A DNA stretch of 38,829 bases. Source: Catenaria anguillulae PL171 (taxonomy: Eukaryota > Blastocladiomycota > Blastocladiomycetes > Blastocladiales > Catenariaceae). Location: the NCBI GenBank assembly GCA_002102555.1, contig MCFL01000223.1, positions 1 to 38,829 of the forward strand, in the 5' to 3' direction. How positions within the stretch are numbered: the first letter of the stretch is position 1; every line of letters begins with the position of its first letter. Positions 1-11,327 of the stretch are shown in pieces. A program made the translations under genes and the position numbers. The notes under the pieces are model-generated. The model was not told the DNA's origin. It did no database searches and was given only the letters and a program-made list of their open reading frames with translations.

Positions 1-725
1 ACAGACGATTGCGGGTCAAAGGCGACCATGCCCGTGGCAGAGTGCATGTGCGGGTTTTGCGAGTTGAAACCATGGTGATTTGGTGTGCGTGGTAGTGTTC
101 GGTTACGTTGGGTGAAATGGGCTGGAGATGGCACGCAAGATGGAACGGCGGGACCGAAGACGTTATGAGGCGATGGTTGTCGGGTTGCGTGGGCTAATTC
201 TTGACTTGGGGCCACTTACGTCGCTTACGTCGCTCCGTAAAGCCCCTGGCTGGTTGGATTGACGTGGAGCACGACGATGACAAAGCCAACGCGACTTGGC
301 TCATTGCATTTTCATCATGAGCGCTCACGTGACCGGTCACTGCGATTTTTCCTGAGTCTCACGATGGAATCGTGCCCAATCAGTGCAAGAAAAGTTGCAA
401 GCCGAATGAGAGTGGATTTCAAAAATTGAATAACGATATGGCCAAAGACATAAACAGGGACATGATGGGAAAACATCATGTTGGTTGGGGAGAGTGGAAC
501 AAGAATGCCAGGAGTCACCAAAACAATGGGACAATAAATGAACGAAGGAAAGCACACGAAAAAAAGACAAAAAGGACAGAAACAACATCAAGGATAAACA
601 ATGACAGTAACGGGAACAAGCAAAGGAATGAAGAATGGAATGTGACTGGGAATAGCACACACAAAGGCATATAAATGCAAACAAAACGATTGAAAGCGAC
701 TTGCAAAAGAGGAGAAAAGAAGCAA
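1..725. other. Left-edge intergenic stretch, no gene seen
   Basis: No convincing coding region is visible. The open frames here are short and of biased composition. From about 300 the sequence becomes A-rich on the plus strand, which fits 3' flanking DNA of the minus-strand BTB-like gene that ends at 726. A short direct repeat, GCTTACGTC twice, lies near 215-235. I see no tRNA, no transposon ends and no longer repeat. Confidence 0.5.
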
Positions 726-2206
726 TCAAGGTTCGGCCCTCCACATCTTCCGCTTGACCTTACGGTCTGCGCGCCTGACAAGCATGACACCCGCGGGTCC
801 ATTACCAAACGCCACCACGGCCGTTTCGTCCGGGTTACCACGCGCACTCAGCACGCGCTTGGCAAACTCGAACCTGCCATGCTCGAGGTATGGCCGCATT
901 TGCTGCGACGTGGCGCCAGACCCGCCGAGATCAGCCGTGTCCTCGATTAACGATTTGAGCAGCGCCCAGGGCAATTGTGCAAAGGCGTCCACGAGCTTGA
1001 CGTACGAAGGGTCGCTGGGGCTGCTGGACATGGGCACGCCGGGCGTCGATGAGAGGCCCAGAATGGGCGTGGGCAGTGTGGCGAGGGAGCTGGCAAGGAA
1101 CGAGGTAATGATGGACGAGAGCGACGTATTGAGGAGGGGCAAAAAGTCGGGCAGCGAGTCCAACGACAAGGACTGGTTGATGAGTTGGGCAACATGTTGA
1201 ACAATCGGCGACATGCCCAGGGCAGAGGCGACGGTGAGGACTGCGACCGAGAGCGAGGGGGACAACGAGTCGGGAAGCTTGGAATTGTACACGTAGGCTA
1301 AAAAAAAAAAGGAAAGCATATGAAAGCGAGGTCAGCTTTCTTGTTTCAAATGAATATGCGAGGATATCAAGAGCACGTACACAGGCAAATGCCCATGGCA
1401 TCGTCCGAAGCCAACTCGGGCAAGAAGACATCGATGCGATACAAGTAGTCACGCCCACGGACAAAACCGAGCCCGGCCAACGACTGCTCGTCGGGCAAAT
1501 TGAGCATGGTGGCGGGATTGGCTGGCAACATGCCAAGGGGCGGCAGCAACGTGCCCGCGGGAAGTGAGCGCAACGTCAACAAGCGCTCACGGAAGTAGGG
1601 CACACGGGCCAAGAGAAGAGAATGGCAAGGGTAAACCTTGGCGAAATTGGGTGCACTGACGCACAGCACAGCGTCTGCCCATTGGCCGCCGACAAGGCCG
1701 TGTGTGAAGACTTGCTCGTCGACGGGAATGATGGGGCCCTCAACGATCGGGGCAGTGGTGGTTGGTGGGACCACGGTCGAGGGGGTTGAGGTTGCGGCAG
1801 AGGTTGCGGCCGGGTCGTTGGCGAGATGTTGATCGTGCTGGCCCGGGTGAGAGTGGATCGAGACGGTGGGCGAGGCCGGGGCCGGAGCAGGAGCAGGGGC
1901 CGGGGCGGATGCGCCGGTGTAGTGATGTTGGTGGTTGATGTGGAGCATCTTTGCGGGAAAGCCGGGGGGAGGTCCAAAGTGCTGGTGGTGCTGGGAGGTG
2001 CTGTGGGCTTGGAAGGTGGGGGTGGGATTGGAGGATCCGTTGGGCTGATCAGGACTTGCAATTGGGTACGCTAGCATGGAGTGCGAGTGGGAAGAAGGGG
2101 ATGCATTGACTTGAAGATCAAGATCCGGGGATGGCGATGTTGAGAGCGAGCGAGAGAGCGACTGCTGGCTCTGGCTCTGGCTCTGACAAGTTGCTTGGGC
2201 GAGCAT
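726..2206 (-). CDS. BTB/POZ-like domain protein, two exons
   Basis: Exons are 2206-1381 and 1297-726 (minus strand), giving 465 residues. The intron is 1298-1380, with donor GTACGT and a T-rich tract before the acceptor. Residues 1-160 are low complexity: SQ repeats, His-rich stretches and an AP repeat near 100-111. A BTB-like segment starts near 170 (GGQWADAVLCV, then YPCHSLLLARVPYFRERL), which matches the BTB pattern of a surface-exposed ligand region followed by H-x-x-x-L-x-x-x-S/P-x-Y/F-F. The intron falls inside the region after it (GICLSYVYNSKLPDSL), where BTB proteins carry the helical Y-x-Y-T/S-G motif. The C-terminal part is helical and not recognised. The start is the first ATG before the low-complexity tail; the frame is open further upstream but non-protein-like. 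BTB domains usually mediate dimerisation or Cullin-3 recruitment; the role here is unknown. Confidence 0.7.
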
Positions 2207-2813
2207 TTTTGGTGTTGTGATCACTGTGACTGCTGGTCTGACCGTCTGACGTCTGACGCTGGTCAAAGTACAGTCGCGACGTTCAAGGCAGCAGAAACAG
2301 TTAGCGTTAGTGCACACAATGAGTAGAAGGATCACAAGGGTGTGGAAAATACAGCAGAGACGGCTGTCAGTATACATCTGCAGCTGCAGAGTGCCCTGCA
2401 CGGCCGGCCGCAAGTCCAGAACCAAACCTATTGAACCGGCGCGTGCAGAGCGACACACGACACACGACACACGACACAACCCATGGCCATGCAAATCTGC
2501 CACGCGACAACCAGGGAGAGGAGAAACACACCCGGAGAATACAGTAGGGTAGGCGTGATGTGCCGCAGCTTGCCTTGGGACACTCACGCAATGCGGAACA
2601 TGGAGTCGATGCATTCAACGTGAAAGCGTGACGGCGGCTGCAACTGATGAGGTGCATGGCAGATGACAGCGCGTGCAGCAGGCCGTGATCGGCGAGTCGG
2701 GACGAGTCGGCCGCCGATGCGTCTCGCGTGCAAGCAACCGGGTCATTTCAATTTGCAATTGCAATTGCGCACTGGTATGTATACCGTACGACACATGTAA
2801 CATACCATGCACC
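2207..2813. promoter_or_regulatory. Divergent intergenic region, BTB-like / SYF2
   Basis: About 600 bases separate two divergent start codons, so both promoters must lie here. It contains a perfect tandem repeat of four 7-base units (CGACACA) at 2451-2478. Short repeated GTCTGAC motifs occur near 2235-2260. No TATA box or other named element is convincing, and no gene is seen. Confidence 0.45.
2451..2478 (+). repeat. Short tandem repeat, (CGACACA)x4
   Basis: Four perfect copies of a 7-base unit lie between the divergent BTB-like and SYF2 genes. The unit length is not a multiple of three and the repeat is outside coding sequence. It is probably a minisatellite prone to length change; any regulatory role is speculative. 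Confidence 0.85.
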
Positions 2814-4080
2814 ATGCCGCCATCAAAGCCAAAGCAATCGCCCTCCGCAAAGGCTTCCCAAATGGCCAATGCTCAATCAAAGGCAAAGGTCACCACCAGG
2901 CAATCTCCACCGTCTCCAGCAGCCTCTTCACCATCAAAGGCAACGTCAATGCCAAAGTCCCCTCTCCCAACATCGCCCTCCAGTTCCTCTTCGCCAAATG
3001 GTCGCACTGTGACCAAGCCCGCCTCTACAACGCCATCATCGCCATCGTCAGTAAACCCAAGTCGTTCCCACAAATCCGAGTCGGACGCGGGGGCATCAGA
3101 CCATTCTGAAGACGAGTCGGATTCCGACTCGGATGACTCGGACACACTCGACAGCGACGACGACTTTTCCGGTCCGGGCATGGATCTTGTACAAGCCCGT
3201 CTTGCCAAATTCTCCAGTCTTCGTGCTCGCATTGTATGTCTGCGCTCGCCTCGTTCCTCACCCTCACATTGTGTCTTGTTTGTTCATCTTGGTTGGTCCA
3301 TTGCCATCTTTCGCAGCGTCAAACCGAAAACGACAACCGCAAAGACCTTGTCGCCGCTCAGGGCAATCGCCGCTTACCCGCCAGTGTCCAGCGCAAACTC
3401 GAGCGCAAGCGCGCTGAAGCGCTCGAACTGCTTCAAAAGCGTGAGCTCGAGGCCAACGGTCAGGATTTCCAGCGCCACAAGAATTTGAACTACTCGGCAC
3501 AAGATGTCGAGTCGTGGGATCAGGTGCAGACAAAGAAGCGCCAACGCGCCAATGTCGAGTTTATCGGTACGTCTCTTCTTCTTGGGCTCTCACGTTGCAC
3601 CTTGCCCAATTGCCCAGTCACCCACTTGGATTCCCCGCTGCTATAGATCCGACCGAGGGCACGCACAAGCGGTTCAAGAAACTTGGCGAGGCCCTCAAGG
3701 CCGACCACGAGGCGTACGATGCACAACGTGCAACGGCCGCTGTGACGGGCGACATCGATTCATTTTACGGCGACTTGGATGGGCTCGATGTTGCTGCCAA
3801 ACCCGGCGCGAGGGATGTCGACCGGATGGTGGCGGACCTCAACAAGCAGTATGGCACTCTTTTTCTTTTTGCCTCATTTCTACCTATGTCTGACGCTTTG
3901 TTTGTGCTTTTCAGGATCGAGATTGCCGCAAAGTCGAGTCGTCGCCGCATGTTCAACCCAGATGAGGATGTCAGTTATATCAATGACAAGAACCGCAAGT
4001 TCAATGAGCGTGCTGGTCGGGCATACGACAAGTACACGCAAGAAATCAAGGAGAGTCTGGAACGCGGAACCGCCCTGTGA
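2814..4080 (+). CDS. SYF2: Pre-mRNA-splicing factor SYF2
   Basis: Four exons (2814-3233, 3317-3566, 3647-3848, 3915-4080) encode 345 residues. SYF2 belongs to the NineTeen (Prp19) complex and acts in spliceosome activation and catalysis in the nucleus. The N-terminal 120 or so residues are Ser/Pro-rich and then acidic (runs of SD and DD). The conserved SYF2 domain fills the rest: a charged helix rich in K, R and E, the segment YSAQDVESWDQ, then DPTEGTHKRFKK, DVDRMVADL, YINDKNRKFNERAGRAYDKY, and the C-terminal LERGTA typical of the family. Exon joins restore the family sequence exactly, for example across FI-DPTEG and KQ-IEIA. The start is the ATG that precedes the Ser/Pro-rich tail; an upstream in-frame extension lacks protein-like composition. 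Other fungal SYF2 proteins are mostly shorter, because of the N-terminal tail. Confidence 0.95.
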
Positions 4081-4328
4081 GTTGAATCGTTCCAGGCCTC
4101 CGCTTGGGCACTGCTTCTTGTGTTCTGTATTTTTCGTTCTTTATATATCTTTACAGTTCCTGTGCCTGTGCATGGCCATCATGTCAAGCGACAGTGACTT
4201 GGTGACTCACTAGCTGCCTTGTCTCTTGGCATGCGACACGATGAGGACAATGCACACACACCTATCATACACTCAATGAATTGACCTCGGACCAATACCC
4301 AAAGCAATTCACCAATTCAGCCAGTACA

Positions 4329-7300
4329 ATGGGAGTCAAGAACCTGTGGCAAATCCTTGCGCCAGCCTCACGCGCCGTTCGCCTCGAGACCCTGCAAGGA
4401 CAAGTGCTGGCCATTGACGCATCCATCTGGCTGTTCCAGTTTCTCAAGGCCATGCGCGATACCGAGTCGGGCGAGTCGCTCGAGGGCAGTCACCTGCTGG
4501 GCTTCTTTCGCCGCATCTGCAAGCTGCTGTTTTGGGGCGTCAAGCCCATTTTCGTCTTCGACGGTGCTCCTCCGGCATTGAAGCAGGCGACTTTGGTGGG
4601 TACCCGATCGATGGATTGAACGCATCATATGGAACATAATATTGATGGCGGTGTCGGATGGATGCATATGTAGGCCGAGCGGCGCAAGCGCAAAGAGGGA
4701 AAAGCCGTTGACGTGACTCGGACCGCTCGCCAACTTCTTTCGACTCAGCTGCAGCTCGCCTCGATTGACCAGTCTGGGGGTGCACAGCCCATCCCAATCG
4801 GACTACCAAAGGCCAAGAAGAACGCTCCTCGCGACCCATTTGCTTTGCCCAGCACAGCCGACTGGTCCTCGATCGTCCACGAACGTGCAACTCGCGGTGC
4901 CGGCTCGCGCAAGAACGAGGACATTCGCATGCCCATGCTCCGTGAGGAGCTCGAATACGAATCGGACGCCGAAACCAACGACGGCTCGCTCTCTCTGGCC
5001 AACCCGGATGCCTTTGCTTCATCGTCGGCCATGTATGTCGGTGACGGCAACCAGCGGCCAGCCAGAGCCAGAGCGGCCGCGGGTGTAACCGACTCGCGCT
5101 ACGACGCCGACGAAGCCGAATTCCTGCGCCACCTGGCCATGCTTCAATCCTTGGAATCCTCGCGCACATCTGGCGCCGCGTCACAAGCGCAGGTCGATCA
5201 AGACGCCGCCTACGCGGCACAGCAATTCAAATCCATGCCGATCGAGGCGCAGCACGAGCTGCTCACCAAACTCAAAGACCGGTCGCGGGCGCCCTCACTG
5301 CGCCGCGTGGCCAAAATGATTCGCGCGTCACAGTCGGCAATGGACTTTTCAAAGTTGCAGATCCAAGCGCTCATGCGACGCAACTTCTTGACGCAGACGT
5401 TGCACGAGGCCACTGGGTTTGCTGGCGCTGGCACCGACTCGGCGGCCGCGGGAGCAGGCGCTGGAGGCGGCAAGGGCAGGGTCCGGCGGATTGCGAGCGA
5501 TCGGCATCGGGCCTATGTATTGACCAAGAACGACAATGGGATTGGATTCAAGTTTGATGCGGCAAAGGATCAGGGACCGCAGATTTTGGAAGCAAACGAA
5601 ATTGATCGGACGTCGCTCGAGGTGGTGGCAAGAGATCGTGCATCGTTTCCGCTGGTGGGCGTGGACAAGGTGCTTGAATTTGTGGGCGAAGATGTGCTCG
5701 ACGATCAACAACGCGCCGAGGGGATGGACGGCCAGTACGATGAGGACGACGAGGACATGCTTCAGTTTGAGCCGGTGGTTGCCCCGTCGTTGCCGCCCGA
5801 GGTGGCCGATATGCTCGACATTTTGCCAGTGCACTTTTCAAACACGTTTGCGCTTGGAACCGAGATGTTGCACTCGACAGTTGGGTGGACCGCCGGCGAG
5901 CTGCAGCAAGCCCTAATGGATTGCAGGGCGCGACTGGGTAATGTCAAGCTGTTGCTCTCAAGTGGCGACCAGGAGCAGGTGGAGCACTATGAAAACTTGA
6001 CGTTTTGGGCCGATTTCTTGGATATGATGATCGCGAGACGCGAATGGCTGGACCGTGAGGCGGCCGAGCGGATGGCCGCTGAAGCGACTGCAGCGGCCGC
6101 CGTGTCCTCCAGGAAGCGTGGGCGACAAGTTTTTGCCTTGGACTCGGATTCCGACTCTGGCTCGTTTGATGGTGACATCCGGCCCGCCAAGCGATTTGCG
6201 GGTGATGAGCAGGACGAAATGGACCCAATGCTTGCGTCGTCGTCATCGGATGTGATTATCAGCCATCCAGTGGACGGTGGGTTCATTGCGCCAGTCGCCT
6301 TGCACGCTCGCCGCAGTTCGTTTTCCCAGTCGAGCGCGAGTTCCTCTGCCGCACCCGCTCGTCGGTCAAACATGTTTGCGGTTCTCGACGATTCCGATTC
6401 CGACTCTGATTCTGAGCCGGCACATTCGCTTGGTGATTCCGTGTATCAGGATCGGTCCCAGGACAAAGTTCAAGGTGCCTGCTTACCTTTCTCACTGCTT
6501 GCATGTGCAGAAGGCATTCGCCCTGACCCATCTGTCCTTGTAGATGCCGACAGCCACGACGACATGGAAATCCAGAAAGCCATGTGGGACTCGGTCGCAT
6601 ATCAACGCGCCGCACCCGCATCGCTGCCACATTCCCCAGATTGCATCCCCACTACGCCGATAACTTCACAACCTCTCGAGGTCATGAATCAATCCCCGCA
6701 GACGCCTCGGCCCAGATTCGACTTGACCACTTTGCACAGTGACAATGACAGCGACGACGATGCGATTTTCGAGCCAGATACGACCACTTCGTGCCCTGCC
6801 CCGCCCGTGCCTGCGGCAGCAAAAGCGCCAGTAGTGGATCTCGATGAAGGTGACAAGTTCGATGTGGCCACGTTTGCCTTTGTGGACAGACCCCAAATGG
6901 AACTACCTCCTGTCGTGTATTCTGCGGGCTCTCAAGTCGAGCTTCAAGACGTTGAACAGGAGCACTTTGACCACAGTCCCGGTCCAAAGCAAGTTGTGGA
7001 CGTGGGTGATGAGGATGATGACGAGGATGCAGGATTTGTGGATGTTGTTGATATGTCTTCCTCCTCCCCGGCACAATCCACCCGCCCCGAATCCACCACC
7101 CATGCCCAGCAAGTCGAATCCACCCCCGAAGAAAAAGTCGTGCCACCGCTTGGCTCTCTGTCGCCGCAACCGGCTCACGCTCAACCATCGGCGGATGAGA
7201 CCCACGAGCCCGACCATGCCAGCGACGACGAAGACGAGCTCTTTATGATTGCTGTCGCGCAGCGTGCCGAAGAAGACCAATTCAGCAAGTTCCTCTCGGA

Positions 7301-8441
7301 CCTGCAACAGCGCGACTTGACTTCGATCCAAGCCGACCTCGAGCGCGAACGTGCATCGCTCGAAGCAAAGATTCGCACCGAGCGCCGCGACGCCGATGTC
7401 GTGACACCCGAAATGGTGGCTGAAACCCAGGCCTTGCTGCGCTTGTTTGGCATCCCGTACATCACGGCACCTGCAGAAGCTGAGGCGCAGTGTGCTTGGT
7501 TGGCCAAGGAAGGGCTCGTCGACGGCGTTGTCTCGGACGACTCGGATACTTTCTTGTTTGGGGCGCCCATCGTGTACAAGAACATGTTTACAAACGCAAA
7601 GTACGTCGAGTGCTACACGTCCGAGGGCATCGAGCAAGCATTGCAGTTGGACGTGTCATCGTTAATTCAGTTGGCATACTTGCTTGGATCCGATTACACG
7701 ACCGGGATTCAAGGCATTGGCGCCGTGTTGGCCATGGAGACATTGGCAGCGTTTCCTCGTGGATTGCAAGAGTTTGCGGAATGGGCCAGGGATCCAAAGG
7801 CATCGTCCATTGTGCCGGACGATCCGCAGGCAACCGCGACGCGCAAGAAACTCAAGCGCGTTGCGGCCAATGTTCCCACTCACTTTCCGGATCCAGCCGT
7901 CGAGCAGGCCTACTTGCGGCCCGAGGTGGACGAGTCTCGAGACCCGTACTCGTGGGGCGTGCCGGATGTGAACGGAATCAAGCAACTATTGTGGGAGCGG
8001 CTGGCGTGGCATCCTGACAAGACCGAGTCGACGCTCAACCCAGTGATTACAGCATACAACAAGGCACGGGCCGGTGGTGGGCTGCGCCAGACGACCTTGT
8101 TCGGCTTTGGGTTTACTGGGTACATACCCAATTCAAGGACGCGGACCAAGGGCATCACGAGTGACCGTATGAAAAAGGCGATTGACGCAAAACGAACGCA
8201 AAAGGGCGGAGCGTCAGAGGAGGCTGCAGCGAACAGTGGTACGTGCAAGGGGCAGACCAAAGCCAAGGCAACGAAAGGTCGTAGAAAGAATAAGGGCTCT
8301 GCAGCGCCGAAGCGGACTGGCCGACGACGTGCAGCGAAAAAGGCAGCTGTATTCGAGTCTGACTCAGAATCGAATGCGGCTTTGTCCGATTCGGAATCCG
8401 GATCCAGCGGGCTTTCGGATGTTGAAGGTGCAGACTCCTAG
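4329..8441 (+). CDS. RAD2: XPG/Rad2-type nucleotide-excision-repair endonuclease
   Basis: Exon 1 is 4329-4595 and the rest starts at 4674 (intron 4596-4673, GTGGGT donor). A second intron is likely at 6475-6543, giving 1321 residues; if retained, 1344. The enzyme makes the 3' incision in nucleotide-excision repair. The N nuclease domain begins [10 protein letters not shown] with the metal ligand Asp30 ([10 protein letters not shown]) and Asp78 (FVFDGAPP). A long acidic, Ser-rich spacer follows, as is characteristic of XPG but not of FEN1. The I domain starts near residue 975 ([20 protein letters not shown]), with [10 protein letters not shown] and [12 protein letters not shown] carrying the remaining acidic ligands and the helix-hairpin-helix. 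Near the C-terminus QTTLFGFGF resembles a PCNA-interacting motif, followed by a basic tail. All catalytic acidic residues I can place are present. It is longer than human XPG (1186) because of the spacer. Confidence 0.95.
6475..6543 (+). other. Probable in-frame intron in the XPG/Rad2 spacer
   Basis: The open frame runs through this stretch, but it has a GT start, a TTGTAG end and a CTGAC branch-like motif about 15 bases before the acceptor. Its 69 bases match the local intron size. Removal joins CAA-G to AT-GCC in frame and replaces a Cys/Leu-rich insert with acidic sequence like the rest of the spacer. A shorter 36-base alternative ends at 6510. Confidence 0.7.
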
Positions 8442-8646
8442 GAGTGATTCATCTACGCACATGATTGTTTGGTAGACGAGGCCTGGCTGTCCAAGTCCAA
8501 AATCAACGACATTTACATTCGTAAAAGTAATTCCGAAACAGCAGTGGACGGTGAACTGATATCATAAATACGAGAGCGAGCCAACAAAACGATAACGAAA
8601 AACTCATTCATTCGGTCAACAACAACAGCTCGACTCAACTCAATTT

Positions 8647-11327
8647 TCACATGATGCGAACCTTTGACCGATCGGCCGTCACATACAACACACCGAGCTC
8701 GGTGTACTCGCGCAACATATCTTCCAACTGCGCCTCGGTCATGCCCTTTGCAATGACGCGCTCACGCAACTCCGACATGGGTACCTCGCCCGTCTCCATG
8801 TCGTCTTCCTCGTCGCCCGCACCGCCTACCGTCGCCGCGGCCTCCTCGGCACCCACCATTTGCTTGAGCAGGTTGAAGATGGCCGTGGTAGGATTCTCGC
8901 CGCGCTTACGCTTGCCCGACCGCTTGTCCGACAGCGACTGCTTGGACACGGACATGAGCCTGAGCGCCTCGTCCACATCGCCAACCGACACCTCGGACGA
9001 GAAGCGCAGCCGGCACAGGGCTTGCGACATGCGCAAGATGGACACGAGTGTACGAGCGGTCGTGTACCCGTAATCCGTTGGCTGGCGTGCTTCTTCCTTG
9101 CGAATCCCGACGTACACGTTGGTCATGTACTCGCCAACCGCGGCAGGGACAATGGGCCGCTCGCGCACGGCTTGCGAAATGTATACGCGCATTTCCTCCT
9201 CGGTCAGCAGCACTTGGTCCGACTTTTCGGGCGCTTGGTTGAGCATGTGCACTTGGGTGACGTGCTGCGCCAACCGGACGTCATTGTCCATGTCGGGGGT
9301 ATCGAGGAGGAGGAAGACAATATCGAAACGGGAAAGCAGGGCGGCGGGCAAGTTGATGTTTTGATTGGGCGAAAGGGCCGTGTTGTATCGACCGTACACC
9401 GGGTTGGCGGCAGCAAGAATCGAGGCACGCGCATTGAGCGTGGTCACGATACCGGCCTTGGAAATGGAGATGGTTTGCTGTTCCATGACTTCGTGGATGG
9501 CCGTCTTGTCGCCGTCTTCCATCTTGTCGAATTCATCGATACAGCAGATGCCCTATCAAGCCATGGTACAAGCAAGCAAAACTTGAGTGTGAGGGACAAA
9601 TGATGTCGGAAGAAACAAGGAGTCGAGCATACGTTGTCGGCAAGCACAAGTGCACCGCCTTCCAGGACCATCTCACCCGTCACGGCATCTTTCATGACGG
9701 CTGCCGTCAAACCCACGCCCGAACTACCTTTACCCGTCGTGTATACGCCGCGGGGCGCCACCTTAGACGTCCACTTGAGCAATTGCGACTTTGCCACACC
9801 AGGGTCACCCATGAGCAACACATTGATGTCACCACGAATCTTCATGCCGTCGCCCACTTTCTTGGTGACACCACCAACAAGCAGCAACAAGAGGGCCTTC
9901 TTGACATCCTCCATGCCATAAATTTCGGGGCAAATCGAGTTGGCCAGCACCTCGTACACATTGTGGCCGTGGAGCTTTTCGTGAATCTGGGCCATGACTT
10001 GATCTGCATCGGCCATGTTGGCCATGACATCGTACGTCTTCTTTGTCTGCTCCACATGCATGGCGTCCAAGTAGGTATCCGCCAAGAGGCCAGCGCGCAA
10101 CGCCTTGTACCCCGTGTAGGGCGTGGGCAAAAAGATGCCGGCAATCGTCACAATGTCGCCCGTGTTGACCGACCTGGTCAGCCCCTCGTACAAGTGCACC
10201 GTCATTGTGCGCGGAATGTGGCCCATGGGCACCTGATCGGCCAACTCCTGGATCTTTGCCTCCTGGAACCGCAAAAACTTTGACGCACGCACTTGCATGT
10301 GTAGCTTGCCGCGCGCACGGTTTGCTGTGCAAAACTGCGACTGGCACTGCTGCAGTGGGGTCACGGAGCGTGCCTTGACCTCTTGAAACACTTCGCATCC
10401 ACACACGTCGCACGAGTAGGTGCACACGGTCAGCAACGGCTTCACGTCCGATACGCGTGTGATGATGCCGCGCAGTTGCACGAGCTGGCCAATGTGCTGC
10501 GCCTTGATGTCGCGCACGGCCTTGGATGGGTGTTTGGATTGAGGCACAAAGAAGACGGAGTAGCGGCGTTTGAGCGAGGCTGGGAATTGGACCGGTTGCG
10601 AGCCGTCGTCGGCGACTTGCGCTTCCATGGCTTGCCGGTGGTGGATGATGACGTCGATGATGGTATCGGATTTGGAGAGCTATTGACAATGAAATCAGTG
10701 AACCATACTGTTGACCATATTGGAGAAGCAGTTTGAAGTCATACAGGATTGGTTGGGACGGGCATGATCTTGTCGATGACTTGCGAAAAGAGGTCCACGT
10801 AACGCTTGGTGTTTTGCTTGATGCGCTGACAGAGGTCGTCGTTGAACTGCGCATGTGTGCAAACGATTGCAAAACGGATAAGAATTCGGAATGCCCAACG
10901 AGAATGGGCAAGGAATGGAAACACAAACCTCAAAGACGTCATCGAGCTGAATTCGAACCGAGTCCTCGTTGCGGTCAGCAACTTGGCCCTGTTTGTCGAA
11001 GTTTCGTGTGAGCGGTATCGAGATGAAGAGGTGGGATACTTTGGACCACGAACCAAAGTGTCGAGGTACTTGATGGTGGTTTGAAGGTTGTCGAAGGGGC
11101 CATCCTGCTGCACCTCGGCTTGTGTCTTGAAAGTTAAGAGGAAGTCCTCAATCAGCTCTGCCAAAAGCCAAATTGAGCCCGGGAGTGTGCAAGTGTAAAG
11201 GGTGAGATCAGTCGGGGGGGGGGGGGGGGGGGGGGGGGGGTAGACATGATGTATGGCGGGGGCTGAAAAAGGCGGACGACAGACCCTTTTCCTTTTCAAA
11301 GTTGATGTTGAAGGCTGCTGTTGCCAT
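8647..11327 (-). CDS. MCM7: MCM7, subunit of the replicative helicase
   Basis: Six exons on the minus strand (11327-11285, 11157-11054, 10988-10929, 10846-10745, 10679-9633, 9552-8647) encode 753 residues. MCM7 is one of six ATPases in the MCM2-7 ring that unwinds DNA at origins. The start [14 protein letters not shown] matches the short N-terminus of MCM7. A C4 zinc finger lies near 193-220 (CDVC and CQSQFC). Walker A is GDPGVAKS near 394-401, Walker B IDEFDK near 457-462, and the arginine finger SRFD near 526. Subtype-specific stretches such as [32 protein letters not shown] and [11 protein letters not shown] identify MCM7 rather than the other five. The C-terminus ends in a winged-helix-like segment. 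The first intron (11158-11284) is the longest here and holds a 27-base homopolymer. The gene diverges from NOG2. Confidence 0.96.
11214..11240 (+). repeat. 27-base homopolymer, G on plus / C on minus
   Basis: Twenty-seven consecutive G bases on the plus strand lie inside MCM7 intron 1. On the transcribed strand this is poly-C, 57-83 bases upstream of the acceptor. Such runs are polymerase-slippage sites, so the true length is uncertain. The G-rich strand could fold into a quadruplex. Confidence 0.95.

Noticed and set aside
2673-2813. N-terminal extension of SYF2 upstream of 2814
   Set aside because: The frame is open, but the sequence is Cys/Arg-rich and unlike SYF2, and the ATG at 2814 opens the typical Ser/Pro-rich tail.
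6903-7637. Minus-strand open frame of 244 codons within XPG/Rad2
   Set aside because: The plus strand encodes the conserved I domain here; the antisense frame is a by-product of GC-rich third positions.
9600-10283. Plus-strand open frame of 227 codons within MCM7
   Set aside because: Antisense to the MCM7 AAA+ and OB region. It starts inside an intron and has His/Arg-rich shadow composition.
11214-11240. G27 run considered as a telomere-like or transposon tail
   Set aside because: It is a pure homopolymer without a telomeric unit, and it lies inside a normal GT-AG intron of MCM7 with no flanking duplication.
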